Source: Druceiella hillmani (taxonomy: Eukaryota > Arthropoda > Insecta > Lepidoptera > Hepialidae). Taken from it: 64,000 nt of DNA. Under the pieces are notes generated by a model. The model did not search any database. It saw only the letters and a program-made list of their open reading frames with translations, and was not told the DNA's origin. Positions 46,981 to 57,730 of the stretch are shown here, piece after piece. The position numbers and the translations under genes were made by a program. Within the stretch, counting starts at the first letter, position 1. Every line of letters starts with the position of its first letter. The stretch covers positions 40,195,001 to 40,259,000 of the forward strand of contig JAYKKI010000007.1 of the NCBI GenBank assembly GCA_039881145.1, in the 5' to 3' direction.

Positions 46981-47565
46981 TGACGATGAAATCATCGTCT
47001 GAAATAAATATGCAACAATTCCAAAAATAATCAAATAATTTAATTTCTCCTTACATTGACCGGCATTTATTTTTCATGGTACGCACTCAAAGGTTCTGAA
47101 CAGAACTTAAAATTCACATATAATATATGTTTTTTTTGGCTCAAAACTACAAATGATTTAAAGTTATATTTCGAAAGGGTTCTCAAATATGTAAAGAAGA
47201 CTGAAAATAAATGTTTCTGCTTAGGCCTGTGAGGTGTAGTTGAAAAGACCACTTTCAATAGAAAAAATCTTTTTTTTACTGAAAAATAACGATTTTAGTG
47301 GATCATTATAATAAACATATCAAACTCATTTTTACTAGGTCTATCTTAAAAACGCCATTACATAAATAGTTATAATTCAGTCCTAATATTTCTCATATCC
47401 TGTAATTAAACAACAAATTGTTTAAGGATGTGAAATATACAACATTTTTACGCCTATGAAAAACATGCTAGGCAATATGTTTCCACAATGCAAATAACAT
47501 TAATTTTACAAATAGCTTAATGAAAACCCTAAATATCCTTAATGTTTAAATTTTTATATGCAATA
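46981..47565. other. No gene seen
   Basis: AT-rich. The short minus frame at 47067-47258 has no motif. Confidence 0.5.
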
Positions 47566-47800
47566 TGTGTGGGAGCCATATGCAATGTGTACGGGAACCA
47601 TACGCAATGTGTATGGGAACCATACGCAATGTGTATGGGACCCATACGCAATGTGTATGGGAAACATACGCAATGTGTATGGGAATCATACGCAATGTGT
47701 GTGGGAATCATACGCAATGTGTGTGGAAATCATACGCAATGTGTATGGGAACCATATGCAATGTGTATGAGAACCATATGCAAAGTGTATGGGAATATAA
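47566..47800 (+). repeat. 22-bp minisatellite of palindromic units, 10 copies
   Basis: Unit GCAATGTGTATGGGAACCAT then AC. Each unit contains CCATAC-GCAATGT-GTATGG, a 6-bp dyad. A period of 22 (not a multiple of 3) and the dyad leave several frames open on both strands (up to 115 codons, with Cys-Val-Trp repeats). They are artefacts. Confidence 0.95.
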
Positions 47801-47801
47801 A

Positions 47802-47807
<6 letters not shown>

Positions 47808-47863
<56 letters not shown>
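47808..47863. repeat. Compound microsatellite (TA)n then (TG)n
   Basis: Directly follows the 22-bp minisatellite. Confidence 0.95.
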
Positions 47864-47864
<1 letters not shown>

Positions 47865-48094
47865 GATTATAATCGCCTCCTGTCTTTGAAAAAGTGAAAT
47901 TAAATACAATACCATCTTTAAATATATTGTAAATGTATTTATCATACCTACAGAAGCGGGGAAAATTGTCAACTTTAAGAGCATAAACTTATATACTAAT
48001 ATTTTAATATTTTTATCGACACTTTGAATGCAGTTTGTTATCAAGAGTCGTCGAAAACTTATCGCCTATCATAATCTGCGGATCGAATGCTCGT

Positions 48095-48255
48095 CATGAG
48101 TCATATCTCATTATCTCTTGGTTTTCTGATACTTAAATTGCCATGACTCATATCTCATTACCTGTCGGTTTTCTTACACTTAAATTTATTTTATTAAGCC
48201 TTTATATCTCTCATATCTATATGTGTATTTATATCTCTCATATCTATATGTGTAA
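48095..48255 (+). repeat. Two adjacent short duplications (47 and 27 bp)
   Basis: CATGA(G/C)TCATATCTCATTA starts at 48095 and 48142. TTATATCTCTCATATCTATA starts at 48202 and 48229. Confidence 0.85.
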
Positions 48256-48259
48256 TCAA

Positions 48260-48500
48260 TACCTAATATAAAAAATTCCGCCGTTTCTTTCTGTCTGTAT
48301 GTACGCGATTTTCTTCGAAACTACTGAACGGAAATTTTCCGGTTCTCATCACTAGATAGATTAATTCACAAGGAAGGTTTCAACTTATAATTTTTGTATA
48401 TTTTTTGGAAATTACTCAACTTATGATGATGAATATCGATAAAATCAGAAAAAAATATTTGTCGGAGAGGCATCTTGGCCTGCGTTGCTTAAGTAAGTAG
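48260..48500 (+). repeat. Start of a dispersed repeat (ACTACTGAACGG type)
   Basis: ACCTAATATAAAAAATTCCG, then CTGTCTGTATGTACGCGATT, then CGAAACTACTGAACGGAAAT. It has the typical opening of the ACTAATATTATAAA family. Confidence 0.5.
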
Positions 48501-48894
48501 AAAAATAAGAAGACTATGTATGGCAACATTATTTTTCTCAAAAAGTTCTACAAAAAGAAATCGCTACAGCATATATTACGTGCATACAATCTAAAATCCA
48601 TCATAAACGTAGTACTGTTAAAAAAAATCTTTTCCAACTCAATTTTCTAGAGCTTATTGCGCAAAACTGTTTTAATCCTTATTAAATTAAATTATACAGT
48701 AATTTTTCTCAACTTATGTAAATCAGATTTTCTTTATGTCATAGTTAACGAATAATTTCAAATTTATTACAGTACTTGTAAATAAGCAAAATTATATACG
48801 CGACTTTCACAGATTAGTATATAAATAATACCAAATTTTTTCAGTAAATAAATAATATGACTTTTTAACATTGTGTCACAAACCTTACATATCA

Positions 48895-49313
48895 TCTTTT
48901 GTAGCTACCTCCCATTAGACGTATTAAATTACCGTTATTGCATATCTTTGTGTAGCTACCTCAAATTGGACGTATTAAATTACCATTATTGCATATCTTT
49001 GTGTAGCTGCCTCCCATTAGACGTATTAAATTACGATTATTGCATATCTTTTTGTTACTACCTCCCATTAGACGTATTAAATTACCGTTATTGGATATCT
49101 TTGTGTAGCTACCTCCCATTGGACGTATTAAATTACCATTATTGCATATCTTTGTGTAGCTACCTCCCATTAGACGTATTAAATTACCATTATTGCATAC
49201 CTTGTGTAGCTGCCTCCCATTAGACGTATTAAATTACCATTATTGCATATCTTTTTGTAGCTACCTCCCATTAGACGTATTAAATTACCATTATTGGATA
49301 TCTTTGTGTAGCC
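48895..49313 (+). repeat. 51-bp tandem repeat, 8 copies
   Basis: GTAGCTACCTCCCATTAGAC-type starts at 48901, 48952, 49003, 49054, 49105, 49156, 49206 and 49257 (one step of 50). Because 51 is 17 codons, frames stay open on both strands: a plus frame at 48873-49223 with a 17-residue repeat (LDVLNYRYCISLCSYLP) and a minus frame at 48961-49170. The single 50-bp unit breaks the plus frame soon after 49206. Most likely a minisatellite. Confidence 0.92.
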
Positions 49314-49539
49314 ATTTTCCATAATTGTTATTTAAAAGAAGAGAAGAACTGAATCGAAAACATATTCATTGTTTAAAATAAGTTTACAAATAATTATTTG
49401 CAATCCTAATTAAAAACAAACGAAAAAATAAATAAAGAATTTTGGATGTCAAATTTTGAATTACAAAAAGTAATAGCTTTTCTAGTGGGATATTTTGTTA
49501 AGACGGATCTAATTTATACTAAAAATGATTTTATTTTAA

Positions 49540-50655
49540 CTTTATGTTTCGTCGAAAAGGAAAAACGAAACCCTTATTATATCACTCACGTATCTGTCCG
49601 TCCGTCCATCACAGCCGTTTTTCTCAGAAACTGCTTGGCATAAATACTTGATATGTGGCATAGAAATAAAACATATTAACACTCTCACTAATCTCAGTTG
49701 CTAAAACTCTAAAGTATTTATTTGGAAATTTTTGTATTTCCGTATACAGTGTGGGATATCGTTTAAAAGAGCTAGTTACAAGGGATAGTTATCGTTTGAA
49801 AGGGTTAGTCTCAAAAATATTTTTTCATGGTTCATGGTATTATGTCTTCAAAGATATACTGAACAATAAGCAAAAAAAATATGTTCTCCCCTAATATTTC
49901 TGATACTACTCACTCGTTTTTAAAAAGCCACGCAATTACGTTACTGTGACAATGATTTTAAATGTCATAATTTTTAAACATAGTACAATAATAGAAAAGA
50001 AGATAGAAAAGAAGAGCTAGTACAATAATTACAATGTGTTTAGGCCTGAAGAGACAGCATTATATTTTTCCTATGTTCACGGGCGATTTTCTCTGAGATC
50101 GTGCGACGTAGAAACTTAAAAAATACATATTATTAACATAATACATATTATTAACTATACATTTTGCTAACTTTTTTTTAAAAATATCCATATATCAATT
50201 AAAGTTGGTATAAATAAATGTCTTAGAATTTTTGTTAAATGTTACATACCATGTGGGATATTATTTCAAAGGGCTTATTATGAGAAAGACAAAAATAATT
50301 TTGAATTGCATATTTACAAAACATATTCCAAAAAATACGCGAAAATACAGTATTCCCCGCCTTATTTGCGAAACTACTGACCCAAAAACCACGAAGACGA
50401 CAGTGTTGTTCAAATATAACTCGGAAACTATATAGAGGAAACTATAACAGTTGTCCTAGGTCTTATAATTTTTCAAATATTGCACCCTATCTTACGCCTG
50501 TGAAAGTAGACAATGTATTTAAGTTGTGAAAAATTAATATTTATAAATGATTTATTAGGAATTCTATATACCCTTATATGTTTATGATTGCCTAAATATG
50601 TACGGAATCCTTATTGTGCAAGTTCTATTTCTGCTTGACCGTTTTTAATATTCTC
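49540..50655 (+). mobile_element. AGGGTTCCGT-family repeat, long copy
   Basis: Left part: TTTCGTCGAAAAGGAAAAAC then GAAACCCTTATTAT, then GTCTGTCCGTCCATCACAGC, then TTTCTCAGAAACTG. Right part: TGTACGGAATCCTTATTGTG, then CTATTTCTGCTTGACCG. In between, GTGGGATAT(C/T) blocks recur at 49752 and 50252, which suggests two merged copies. About 1.1 kb, non-coding. Confidence 0.65.
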
Positions 50656-50896
50656 AAAAACATTGGCTTGCAGATGGGTCCACCTTCTCTTTCCAAAACT
50701 AAACAATTAAAAAAATATACACAGCAGCTGAAACATCTAGAAATGTAAGGAAAGTTTAAACCACCCTTAAAATTTATTTTCATAAACTGAGTATATTCCT
50801 AGATTTTGAAGAACGGCTATTTAACCCATGGGAATAGGAACTCTTTTCAGGCCAGTTCAATGCATTTGACCATATTTTATTTCCTTCACCTATTTG

Positions 50897-50940
50897 AGTG
50901 GTTCATAACCATTATTTGAGTGGTTCAAAACCATTACTTA
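50897..50940 (+). repeat. 24-bp direct duplication
   Basis: TATTTGAGTGGTTCA(T/A)AACC then ATTA occurs twice. Confidence 0.75.
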
Positions 50941-51059
50941 GGAAAGAAAAATTACTGATAATACATTTTCAGATATCTTTCTTCTTTATGCAAATCGAAG
51001 GCAAATCCGCTCCTATTCAAATACCCCGAACCACATAAAGGTAATGCATCAAATGCAGT

Positions 51060-51366
51060 CAGAATCTGTAAGGACGTTAAAACCAAAACTCCCTTACTAT
51101 TAAGTCTCGAACGGCGCTATATCTTTTACGACCATTTCTCTAAATCTAACGACTGCGCGATCATAAAAGGCGTAACGACTCGCAAATAACATGTTGAAAT
51201 ACTCGGAACTGAAAAGTGCACTAGACGTGTCGTTTCATAGCGCAATATCGGGCTGCAAGCACGTTCCGCACCGGTCGAGACAATAAAGATGACTTCAAGT
51301 TTGATAAAGGCAAAATGGTCCGTGTGGGAACGGTTTAAGAACAAATACGCTGCCATATCGTATCTT
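51060..51366 (-). other. GC-raised island with a 76-codon minus frame
   Basis: The minus strand has ATATGGCAGCG with an ATG at 51356, opening a 76-codon frame (to 51126) of mixed composition (MAAYLFLNRSHTDHFAFIKL at its start). CpG is frequent. No domain recognised; it could be a small exon, a promoter island or an old repeat. Confidence 0.25.
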
Positions 51367-51373
51367 CAGTAGA

Positions 51374-51680
51374 TACATCATTCAATGAGGAACTATATTT
51401 AAATTTATTTTCAAGAAAAATAACGATTTGCAAGCGGTTTTCAAGAAAACCGTACGTATTGTGTATTAGTTATCACGCTCGGACAATGTGTTTCGTTCGT
51501 TGCTAATACACCTCAAGAGTATTAAAGATAAAGTACAGTTAATTTATATTTATGAAAACCATGGCTTTTACTGACTTATCACGAAATCTCCAAAACTATG
51601 AAGCCTGCAAACTTGAAATTTATTTTTCTCTTGGCTTCTAGATGTTCGCTAAGAAAAGATTTATTAAAATTCATTCCTAG
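51374..51680 (+). repeat. Dispersed repeat, copy 1 (CATTCAATGAGGAACTATA)
   Basis: CATTCAATGAGGAACTATAT, then AAAACCATGGCTTTTA, then TCTCCAAAACTATGAAGCCT, then CTTGGCTTCTAGATGTTCGC. The last part resembles the (T/C)TCCGAAACTATTAAG..TAAGAAA blocks common in insect repeats. The 80-codon frame from 51598 starts inside it. Confidence 0.75.
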
Positions 51681-51866
51681 TGAGGGAGGGCGTAAGATTT
51701 TAAAAGCGAAAAAAAGGCATATTTTCATGATTTTTTTGGGAGATATGAATAATGTTGGTTTATTTATTTTTTATATACGTTATAGTATAACATGTAAAGT
51801 ATATTTCGTAAAATTTTCAATTAAAAATATCAATAAATAAGTCCGTGACAGTGAATCTCGTAGGTC

Positions 51867-52130
51867 ATTCAATGAGGAACTATATTTAAATTTATTTTCA
51901 AGAAAAATACGTATTGTTTATTCATTATCACGCTGGGACAATGGGTTTCGATCGTTGCTAATGCACTTCAAGAGTACTAAGGATGAATTACAATAAATTT
52001 ATACTTGTGAAAACCATGGCTTTTCACAAAATCTCCAAACTATGAAGCCTACAAGATTGAAATTTATATTTCTCTTGGCTTCTAGATGTCCGCTAAGAAA
52101 ATATTTATTAGAATTCAATCCTTAAAGGTG
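51867..52130 (+). repeat. Dispersed repeat, copy 2
   Basis: Same blocks in the same order as at 51374, shorter by small deletions. The start-to-start distance is about 493 bases. Confidence 0.75.
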
Positions 52131-52623
52131 TAAAAATAAGGGTGAAATATTAGAAGAGAATTTCAAAATAACTAAAGTTAAATACGTGAAAGTTTGTGTT
52201 TAGCCTCGGAGATAGAAATAAATAAACATCTATTTTAGCGTTTTTGAATAATAACTAACTATAAATATTATTTTATAAAAAATGGAATAGAATAAAATGC
52301 CATCATGTTCCCTTTTTGCCCCGGCAAATCTGGATCACCTGTTAGTATCATATATTGAGTATTTAACAATAAAGTTACAGTTTCTTGTGCAAATGATTTC
52401 GGAATAACAATTTGTGTAACTGGTTTTTCAGATGGACATTCCCAGAAAGACGACGACCAAACCGATAATAACGTAAGGTGATATTGTTTAGTGTTTGTCC
52501 TCTACATGAAGATTGACAATGCAACTTACAATACGCTAAATCCACAATGAAACTCGTATTTCAAATGTACGTCAGTTGCACTTGTGTTTTGCTCTCTTTA
52601 TACTATCATAGATAAATGTTATA

Positions 52624-52645
52624 TCATTCAATGAGGAACTATAAT
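52624..52645 (+). repeat. Dispersed repeat, copy 3 (start only)
   Basis: CATTCAATGAGGAACTATA is present, then the sequence diverges. Confidence 0.55.
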
Positions 52646-52884
52646 ACAAATATTCTTTTTATATTTGATCATATTCATATTTTAATAAATAATCTTGGAA
52701 AGAATTGTATACAGCAATCAAATCTACAATAACGTAGTACTATATCATGACTAATTATTTTATTTTGTTTATTTGTCCTATAATTTTGTACTCAATTAAA
52801 TGACAGAATAAATAACTTAGGCGTAGAGGATATCGCCAGAAAATTAACGAAACTTTATTATTATTTAAAAGTAAAAGTTCTTGA

Positions 52885-53390
52885 ATATAACTCGCACGAA
52901 TAGGACTCGCACTACGGGCGTTTCATGCTCAGGATACGTAGTATTGTTATATTTAAGGATACGCAAGTATTTTTAATAAACTATTTCGAAATATAAATAC
53001 TAGTTGAAATTGCACAGTATATCTTTCACAGGCGTAAAAATATCGGCAATTCTTGAAAAGAACTATAAGGTTCAGAATCATTGCTTTAATTTTTCAGTAA
53101 ACATTAGGTTAACTTAAGTAACCTAGTTGTTTTCTTATATAATTGAAGTTGTCTTATATGAAATTCCGAAAAAAAAACCTTTCACCTTATTCAATTGATA
53201 CCCTACACGAAACATGACCGTAAACAGTTTCGAGTATTTTATTTACACTCAAAAATACCACTCTTGAGATATTTGCATGTTAATATACTTTCTCATTACA
53301 CTAAATTTAAAGTTTTTATCTCAAACAATTTCTGAGAAAAACGGTTGTAAGAGACAGATAGTTGGGCAGACGCGTGAATAATCGTATAAG
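52885..53390 (-). mobile_element. AGGGTTCCGT-family repeat, reversed copy
   Basis: On the minus strand GTCTGCCCAACTATCTGTCT, then GTTTTTCTCAGAAATTGTTT (near 53330-53380), then at the other end CGCCCGTAGTGCGAGTCC and TATTCGTGCGAGTTA (52885-52925). This matches the order in the forward copies. Confidence 0.6.
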
Positions 53391-53573
53391 CTTTGAGATA
53401 TACAACCGTAAAAATTAAGAAAATGTCTGTTTCCATAATTACAAGAAGTCACCGGTAGTGGATATCAATGTCAATATAAGATTTCTATGAGTGCATTCAG
53501 ACGACTGACTGACATACAAATGAACTCCCACTGGTGTCTGCAACTGGTATTGGTTTGGCTATATTTGTAAGCA

Positions 53574-53574
<1 letters not shown>

Positions 53575-53618
<44 letters not shown>

Positions 53619-53671
53619 AATATATATATATATATATATATGTAAATATATATATATATATATATATATGA
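53575..53671. repeat. (TA)n microsatellite, interrupted
   Basis: Three TA runs separated by TGTAAA. It gives Tyr-Ile frames on the minus strand. Confidence 0.95.
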
Positions 53672-53919
53672 TAGATTAAAATCAAGAATATGCTCTAAAT
53701 CATTTAAGTATACATAATATCGTCTTACCTCAACTGGCGTAACAATAGTGCGATTTCTTTTCATAATAAGTATTAGTTTTTTACTTCTTTTTTAAAACAC
53801 TTCCTTTAGCTGCAGCTAAAGCATGCTAACATTATAAGCAAATCTTACGTCTCATGCTTCATCCACTATTAATTATCGTATCGAATTGAAGCTTTACAAA
53901 CTAATGCAGTTCTGTTGAT

Positions 53920-54060
53920 AACATAACAATACCATCGAGCTGATACGACGTCAGAAGAGTGAGGTCGTCATAAGAAACTTCTCAATGGCTGAAAGTAAAC
54001 CCGTCGAATTGATACTCATTTGATTTGTCTTAATGAGTTCTTTGGTTACATGTTTCAACC
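53920..54060 (+). repeat. Fragment of a CATCGAGCTGAT-type dispersed repeat
   Basis: AACAATACCATCGAGCTGAT, then ACGTCAGAAGAG, then GTCTTAATGAGTTCTTTGGT. It resembles a repeat that I recall from moth and butterfly genomes (TCGAGCTGATCTGATGACGGAG..GTCTCGATGAGTATTAG). Weak but supportive of the order call. Confidence 0.4.
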
Positions 54061-54520
54061 GGGAGGATGCGATGGCTGAGAATGAATTAACTAATTTAAT
54101 GGCTATCTGTCTAAATCTAATGGCTCTTTATCTTAATGAGACTTTTAATTACAAAAACTGATTTTAGCTTCTTTTTAGACTACAAATTTTATTTGTCCCT
54201 TTTCTATACATCTATTACTATTTTTCTATACATTCTCTATTGTAGGAAATTTTTAACAGTGTAACTTTCAATCCGAAAAACTTGTGAAATTTGTTCAATT
54301 TCAGGTGCAAATAAATAAATACGAAAAATAAAAAAACAAATAATTGGATTCGAATTAATGTAATTGGAATAAAGTCCAGATACTATAACTGAGGAAACGA
54401 CATGATATATGCCAAGTCTTTCCACTTGATTATTCTTGTCATTTCACGATTGTGATTATTTACCAACTCTAAATTCGAACCAAATTAACACGTTCTCGAT
54501 TACTTTGGTCGTATAGGTCG
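54061..54520. other. No gene seen
   Basis: AT-rich, nothing recognised. Confidence 0.5.
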
Positions 54521-54527
54521 GAAACAG

Positions 54528-54550
54528 CCTAACCTAACCTAACTTAACCT
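54528..54550 (-). repeat. Interstitial telomere-like tract (CCTAA)n
   Basis: Three perfect CCTAA units, then CTTAACCT. The complement is TTAGG, the telomere repeat of most insects. Short enough to arise by chance or by repair, but it abuts a LINE fragment. Confidence 0.6.
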
Positions 54551-54554
54551 AGAT

Positions 54555-54765
54555 ATACTGGTTGTACCAAGGAAAATAGAGGGCAAAAGATCTCGCGATC
54601 GATACCTTTTCCGCTGGTCTGATCTGGTTTAGGTCATCATAAAACAAACCAAAAATAGGATAGCACGGAAGCAGATTGGCAGCTCCTCTATCAAGGTACT
54701 TCAGAACAGCCACGACCTTCAGTAATGAAGATGCGCTGGAGAAGACGAGAATCTCACCATTTTAA
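54555..54765 (+). pseudogene. LINE C-terminus relic
   Basis: The plus strand reads KIEGKRSRDRYLFRWSDLV near 54575-54630, the GKRSRGRPxxRWxD block that follows the reverse transcriptase in RTE-like and related LINEs. A later frame reads ATTFSNEDALEKTRISPF and then stops near 54765. A stop and at least one frameshift lie between, so it is dead. The protein's 5' part is absent. Confidence 0.55.
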
Positions 54766-55660
54766 TATGCGTAATAATGCAACATCTTAAATTTCAGACT
54801 CTCATTATCGAAATGAAGCGCGCACGCGAAACGCGTAAACCTGGCAGAGTAACTTTTGCTTTGAACCGGAAACTTACAAAATATCTATGTTTTGCCCTCG
54901 ATGCTACAATAAAAACAATAGAACATGCTATAAGCGTTTCCTACCGAACACACTGGAACACCGTACATTGGCGAAGGCAACATTTTTATTTCATCTAATT
55001 TTCCTGCGCAGTACATATTACTTCCACTTGATTCGTACAATAAAATTGTATCGTGTGTTGCAACGGCAAGAAGAGTATTAAGGCAATAAAAAAATACATA
55101 ACTATAAACATTTATATAAAACAATACCATGGAAGATATTTGGTAGTTTCGTTTGTTGACGATATTGTATCGACCTACGTAACATTATTGGGAGTATCTT
55201 TATTAACTTAGATATGGGTTGATGAGTTTGACAATCAGACTCCTTCGATGTAAATTGATAAATTAAGATTCGACACCTAGTAAAATGATTCTGGGTATAA
55301 TATTTGTTACTCTGTTAAAATATTTGAGATTTTGTCTATCTGGAGTAGAAAATTTACGTCTAGTTTTATGGAAAAGTTTAAAATTTTTCTTACATCTGTT
55401 CAGTTCTAAAAAGTATAAAGGAATATTTACTTCTCTAATACTTATAATAAAATATATTCGTGTGCTGAGTAATTTTACAGTTCAAGAAAAGAAAGATAAC
55501 TAAAATCTACCTTTTTTTCGTTCGATATCTAATGTGTAATGTCTGCAGTTCTGATATTAATTCTTCAGGACATAAACTACTCTAAATATCAGTACCCATA
55601 TATTATTTACACCAGTTACATATAGCTGTAAAACAATATAGACCTATTATAATGTTCAAT
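54766..55660. other. No recognised gene; mildly GC-raised 54770-55070
   Basis: Overlapping frames on both strands (plus 54777-54998, minus 54885-55130) have no motif. From 55100 on the sequence is AT-rich. Confidence 0.35.
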
Positions 55661-55664
55661 TGCT

Positions 55665-56350
55665 AAAATATTCAAAACCGTTTTGCATTGCCGTATCTAT
55701 TTGCAAATGCTATTCCAGCCATCACGGTTTCCGTCCAAAGCGTTCCACCGTCAGTAATCTCACTAATTTTGTGGGTTAAGTGGGCAGAGAATTGGATCGA
55801 GGTTGGCAAGCAGATGTAAACTATTTTGATTTTAAAAAGATGTTGGACAGAGTCGATAATAATATTCTGCTAGTAAAATGTCCACTGGCAGGAATGTCTT
55901 CTGTTTATGTAAAATTTTTCACCAAATACTTTCTTAAATCTTTAAATAATACAATTCAGTTTGAGAAATTCGAATCCCAGCGTTATATTACTCAATCTGG
56001 AGTTAGCCAAGGTATTAATTTAGATCCACTTTCATTTCCCATTATGTTAAATGTCTTGCCCTCAGTTGTCAGCACTGCTTGTTGTCTTCTGTCTGCCGAT
56101 GATTTAACACTCTTGTGTATCGATCTGATTAGATGTTATATTATGCTTCAGATTATATATGGCCGACATGGTTGTATGTAATTACCTTAAACTCCGACGG
56201 AAATTGGTTTTGATCATGCATTTTTTTTAATTATCATAAAATTACTTTAATAACCCATCGATCTTGAGTTTAGCACCGCTTTATGCTCCCGACTGTTGCA
56301 TGGGAAGAAGATATCATAGTTTATTTCACCTACCTAGAGCGCGCACAAAT
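55665..56350 (+). pseudogene. LINE reverse transcriptase relic (Jockey/CR1 group)
   Basis: Plus-strand blocks follow in the order of a non-LTR reverse transcriptase: LAKIFKTVLHCR, then HHGFRPKRSTVSNLTNF, an in-frame stop, then GWQADVNYFDFKKMLDRVDN (usually Q.D.IYLDF.KAFD.VDH), SGVSQGINLDPLSFPIMLN (SGVPQGS.LGPLLF), and LLSADDLTLLCI, where the catalytic FADD is SADD. The open part is 55780-56181. From 56264 a separate frame reads YHSLFHLPRARTNILQHFSI, which fits the C-terminal LFxVPxxRTN block, so the thumb and linker are deleted. The D-D of the active site remain, but the in-frame stop, the deletion and changed conserved residues (KAFD to KMLD, VPQG to VSQG) show it is dead. Confidence 0.85.
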
Positions 56351-56481
56351 ATTCTGCAGCATTTTTCAATACTATATTACGAGATGCGTCCAGTCTTGAT
56401 ATTTTTTCTGCTCCATTGGCGCTTCAAGAATTATGGGGGGGTGTTAAGTTGCTTGGTAATTCGCGACTGATCTCTAGTTAG

Positions 56482-56541
56482 CATTATTTCAATTATTTTC
56501 AATGACTGGCACACCAATCATTGAAAATAATTGAAATAATG
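56482..56541. repeat. Perfect hairpin, 24-bp arms
   Basis: CATTATTTCAATTATTTTCA then ATGA at 56482-56505 is exactly complementary to 56518-56541. The 12-base spacer CTGGCACACCAA can add three more pairs (TGG/CCA). Confidence 0.95.
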
Positions 56542-57430
56542 TAGTTTAAAAACAGGTGCGGACAGTGTTCAGCTACGGGTAAATGAAGGCACATCTTGAT
56601 ATTCAATTAAAAGGAAGTTATATACTTCCTTAATTAAAAAAAGTATCCTTTTCGTTTATACAGGAAAACCTAAAAAAAAAACAATAAAAAATGTTGTGTG
56701 CCGAAGGTTTCCCCAAATATTGATAAAGGCAATCCGATTTATTATCACTTTATGTGTTATTATCAATATTTCAATATTTATTATTCATCTTTCACATAAA
56801 ATAAAAATGTAATTTATAAAAAAGAAAGTTGTCTTTTGTTATCTTTAGCCACACTTCAGCTCTTGTAAATAAGGCCTGTAAAGTTCTCCTATCTCTTTTA
56901 TTATTGACAAAATGTTTTATTTTTCTTCTTAACGATAACATAGAGTTTCGAACGTTCAGATATCGAACTGCTGCATTGCATCGTTTTTTTTTTATTGATT
57001 TCTACGTATTAATTAAATATCTCAGGTTACGATAACCTCAGTGACAACCTATTGTTATATATATTTTTAACGGCGCCAACTAAAAGTTGTTACGCCAACT
57101 GGAACTTTAAAGATGTTAGTAGAGATCTCTTAAATTGTTTAATAAAGACATTATAGCATTTAATTAGTTCCTACATAAATTAGTATATACATGACTTGAA
57201 AAATCAACATTATAACCAACGAAGGTGCTAAACTAATTGTTTAACGAAAGACACAAATGGATCTACCAGAATGACGTAAGAACAAATTTAACATCTTTTA
57301 TTATTGCTTACTATAAATATATGATATTCAGGTATTTCCTGAAAAGCTAATCCAAATATTGATACCAATACACAGTTGAATGCCCTGATCAGTTCAGTTC
57401 TAAAGGAAGATACTACGAATAATCTGTATT
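56542..57430. other. No gene seen
   Basis: AT-rich. The 68-codon frame at 56829-57035 shows no motif. Confidence 0.5.
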
Positions 57431-57439
57431 TATAAATTA

Positions 57440-57730
57440 TATTATATTCATCTGGAATAAGAAAGTTACCTGGGGTGTAGGAAGGTATTCAGTGCAGCTG
57501 TGTGAAAATAAAAGTCACTAATATTATATCCCAGAATAAACGGTGGTCTTTCTCTCTGTATGTTAATTTCTTTGGTAATCACACGAAATATATGGGACAG
57601 GATTTTATAAAATTTGGTATAGTAATAGTTTATACCCAAAAGTAACATGTGAGGGAAATAAATAATTCGAAGAATTTTTCTTATTCGGAATTTCACGCGA
57701 ACAAAGTCGTAATCCCAGTTACTTAAAATA
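57440..57730 (-). repeat. Possible degraded dispersed repeat
   Basis: TAAAATTTGGTATAGTAATA, then CAAAAGTAACATG, then GAATTTCACGCGAACAAAGT and CGTAATCCCAG resemble blocks of the common insect repeat that ends in CACGCGGACGAAGTCGCGGGC. Weak. Confidence 0.35.

Noticed and set aside
47529..48044. Open frames up to 115 codons on both strands
   Set aside because: They read the palindromic 22-bp minisatellite and the TA/TG tract. Repeats with a dyad stay open on both strands without selection.
55780..56181. Active reverse transcriptase gene
   Set aside because: There is an in-frame stop upstream, FADD has become SADD, and the thumb region is missing before the C-terminal block, so it is a relic.
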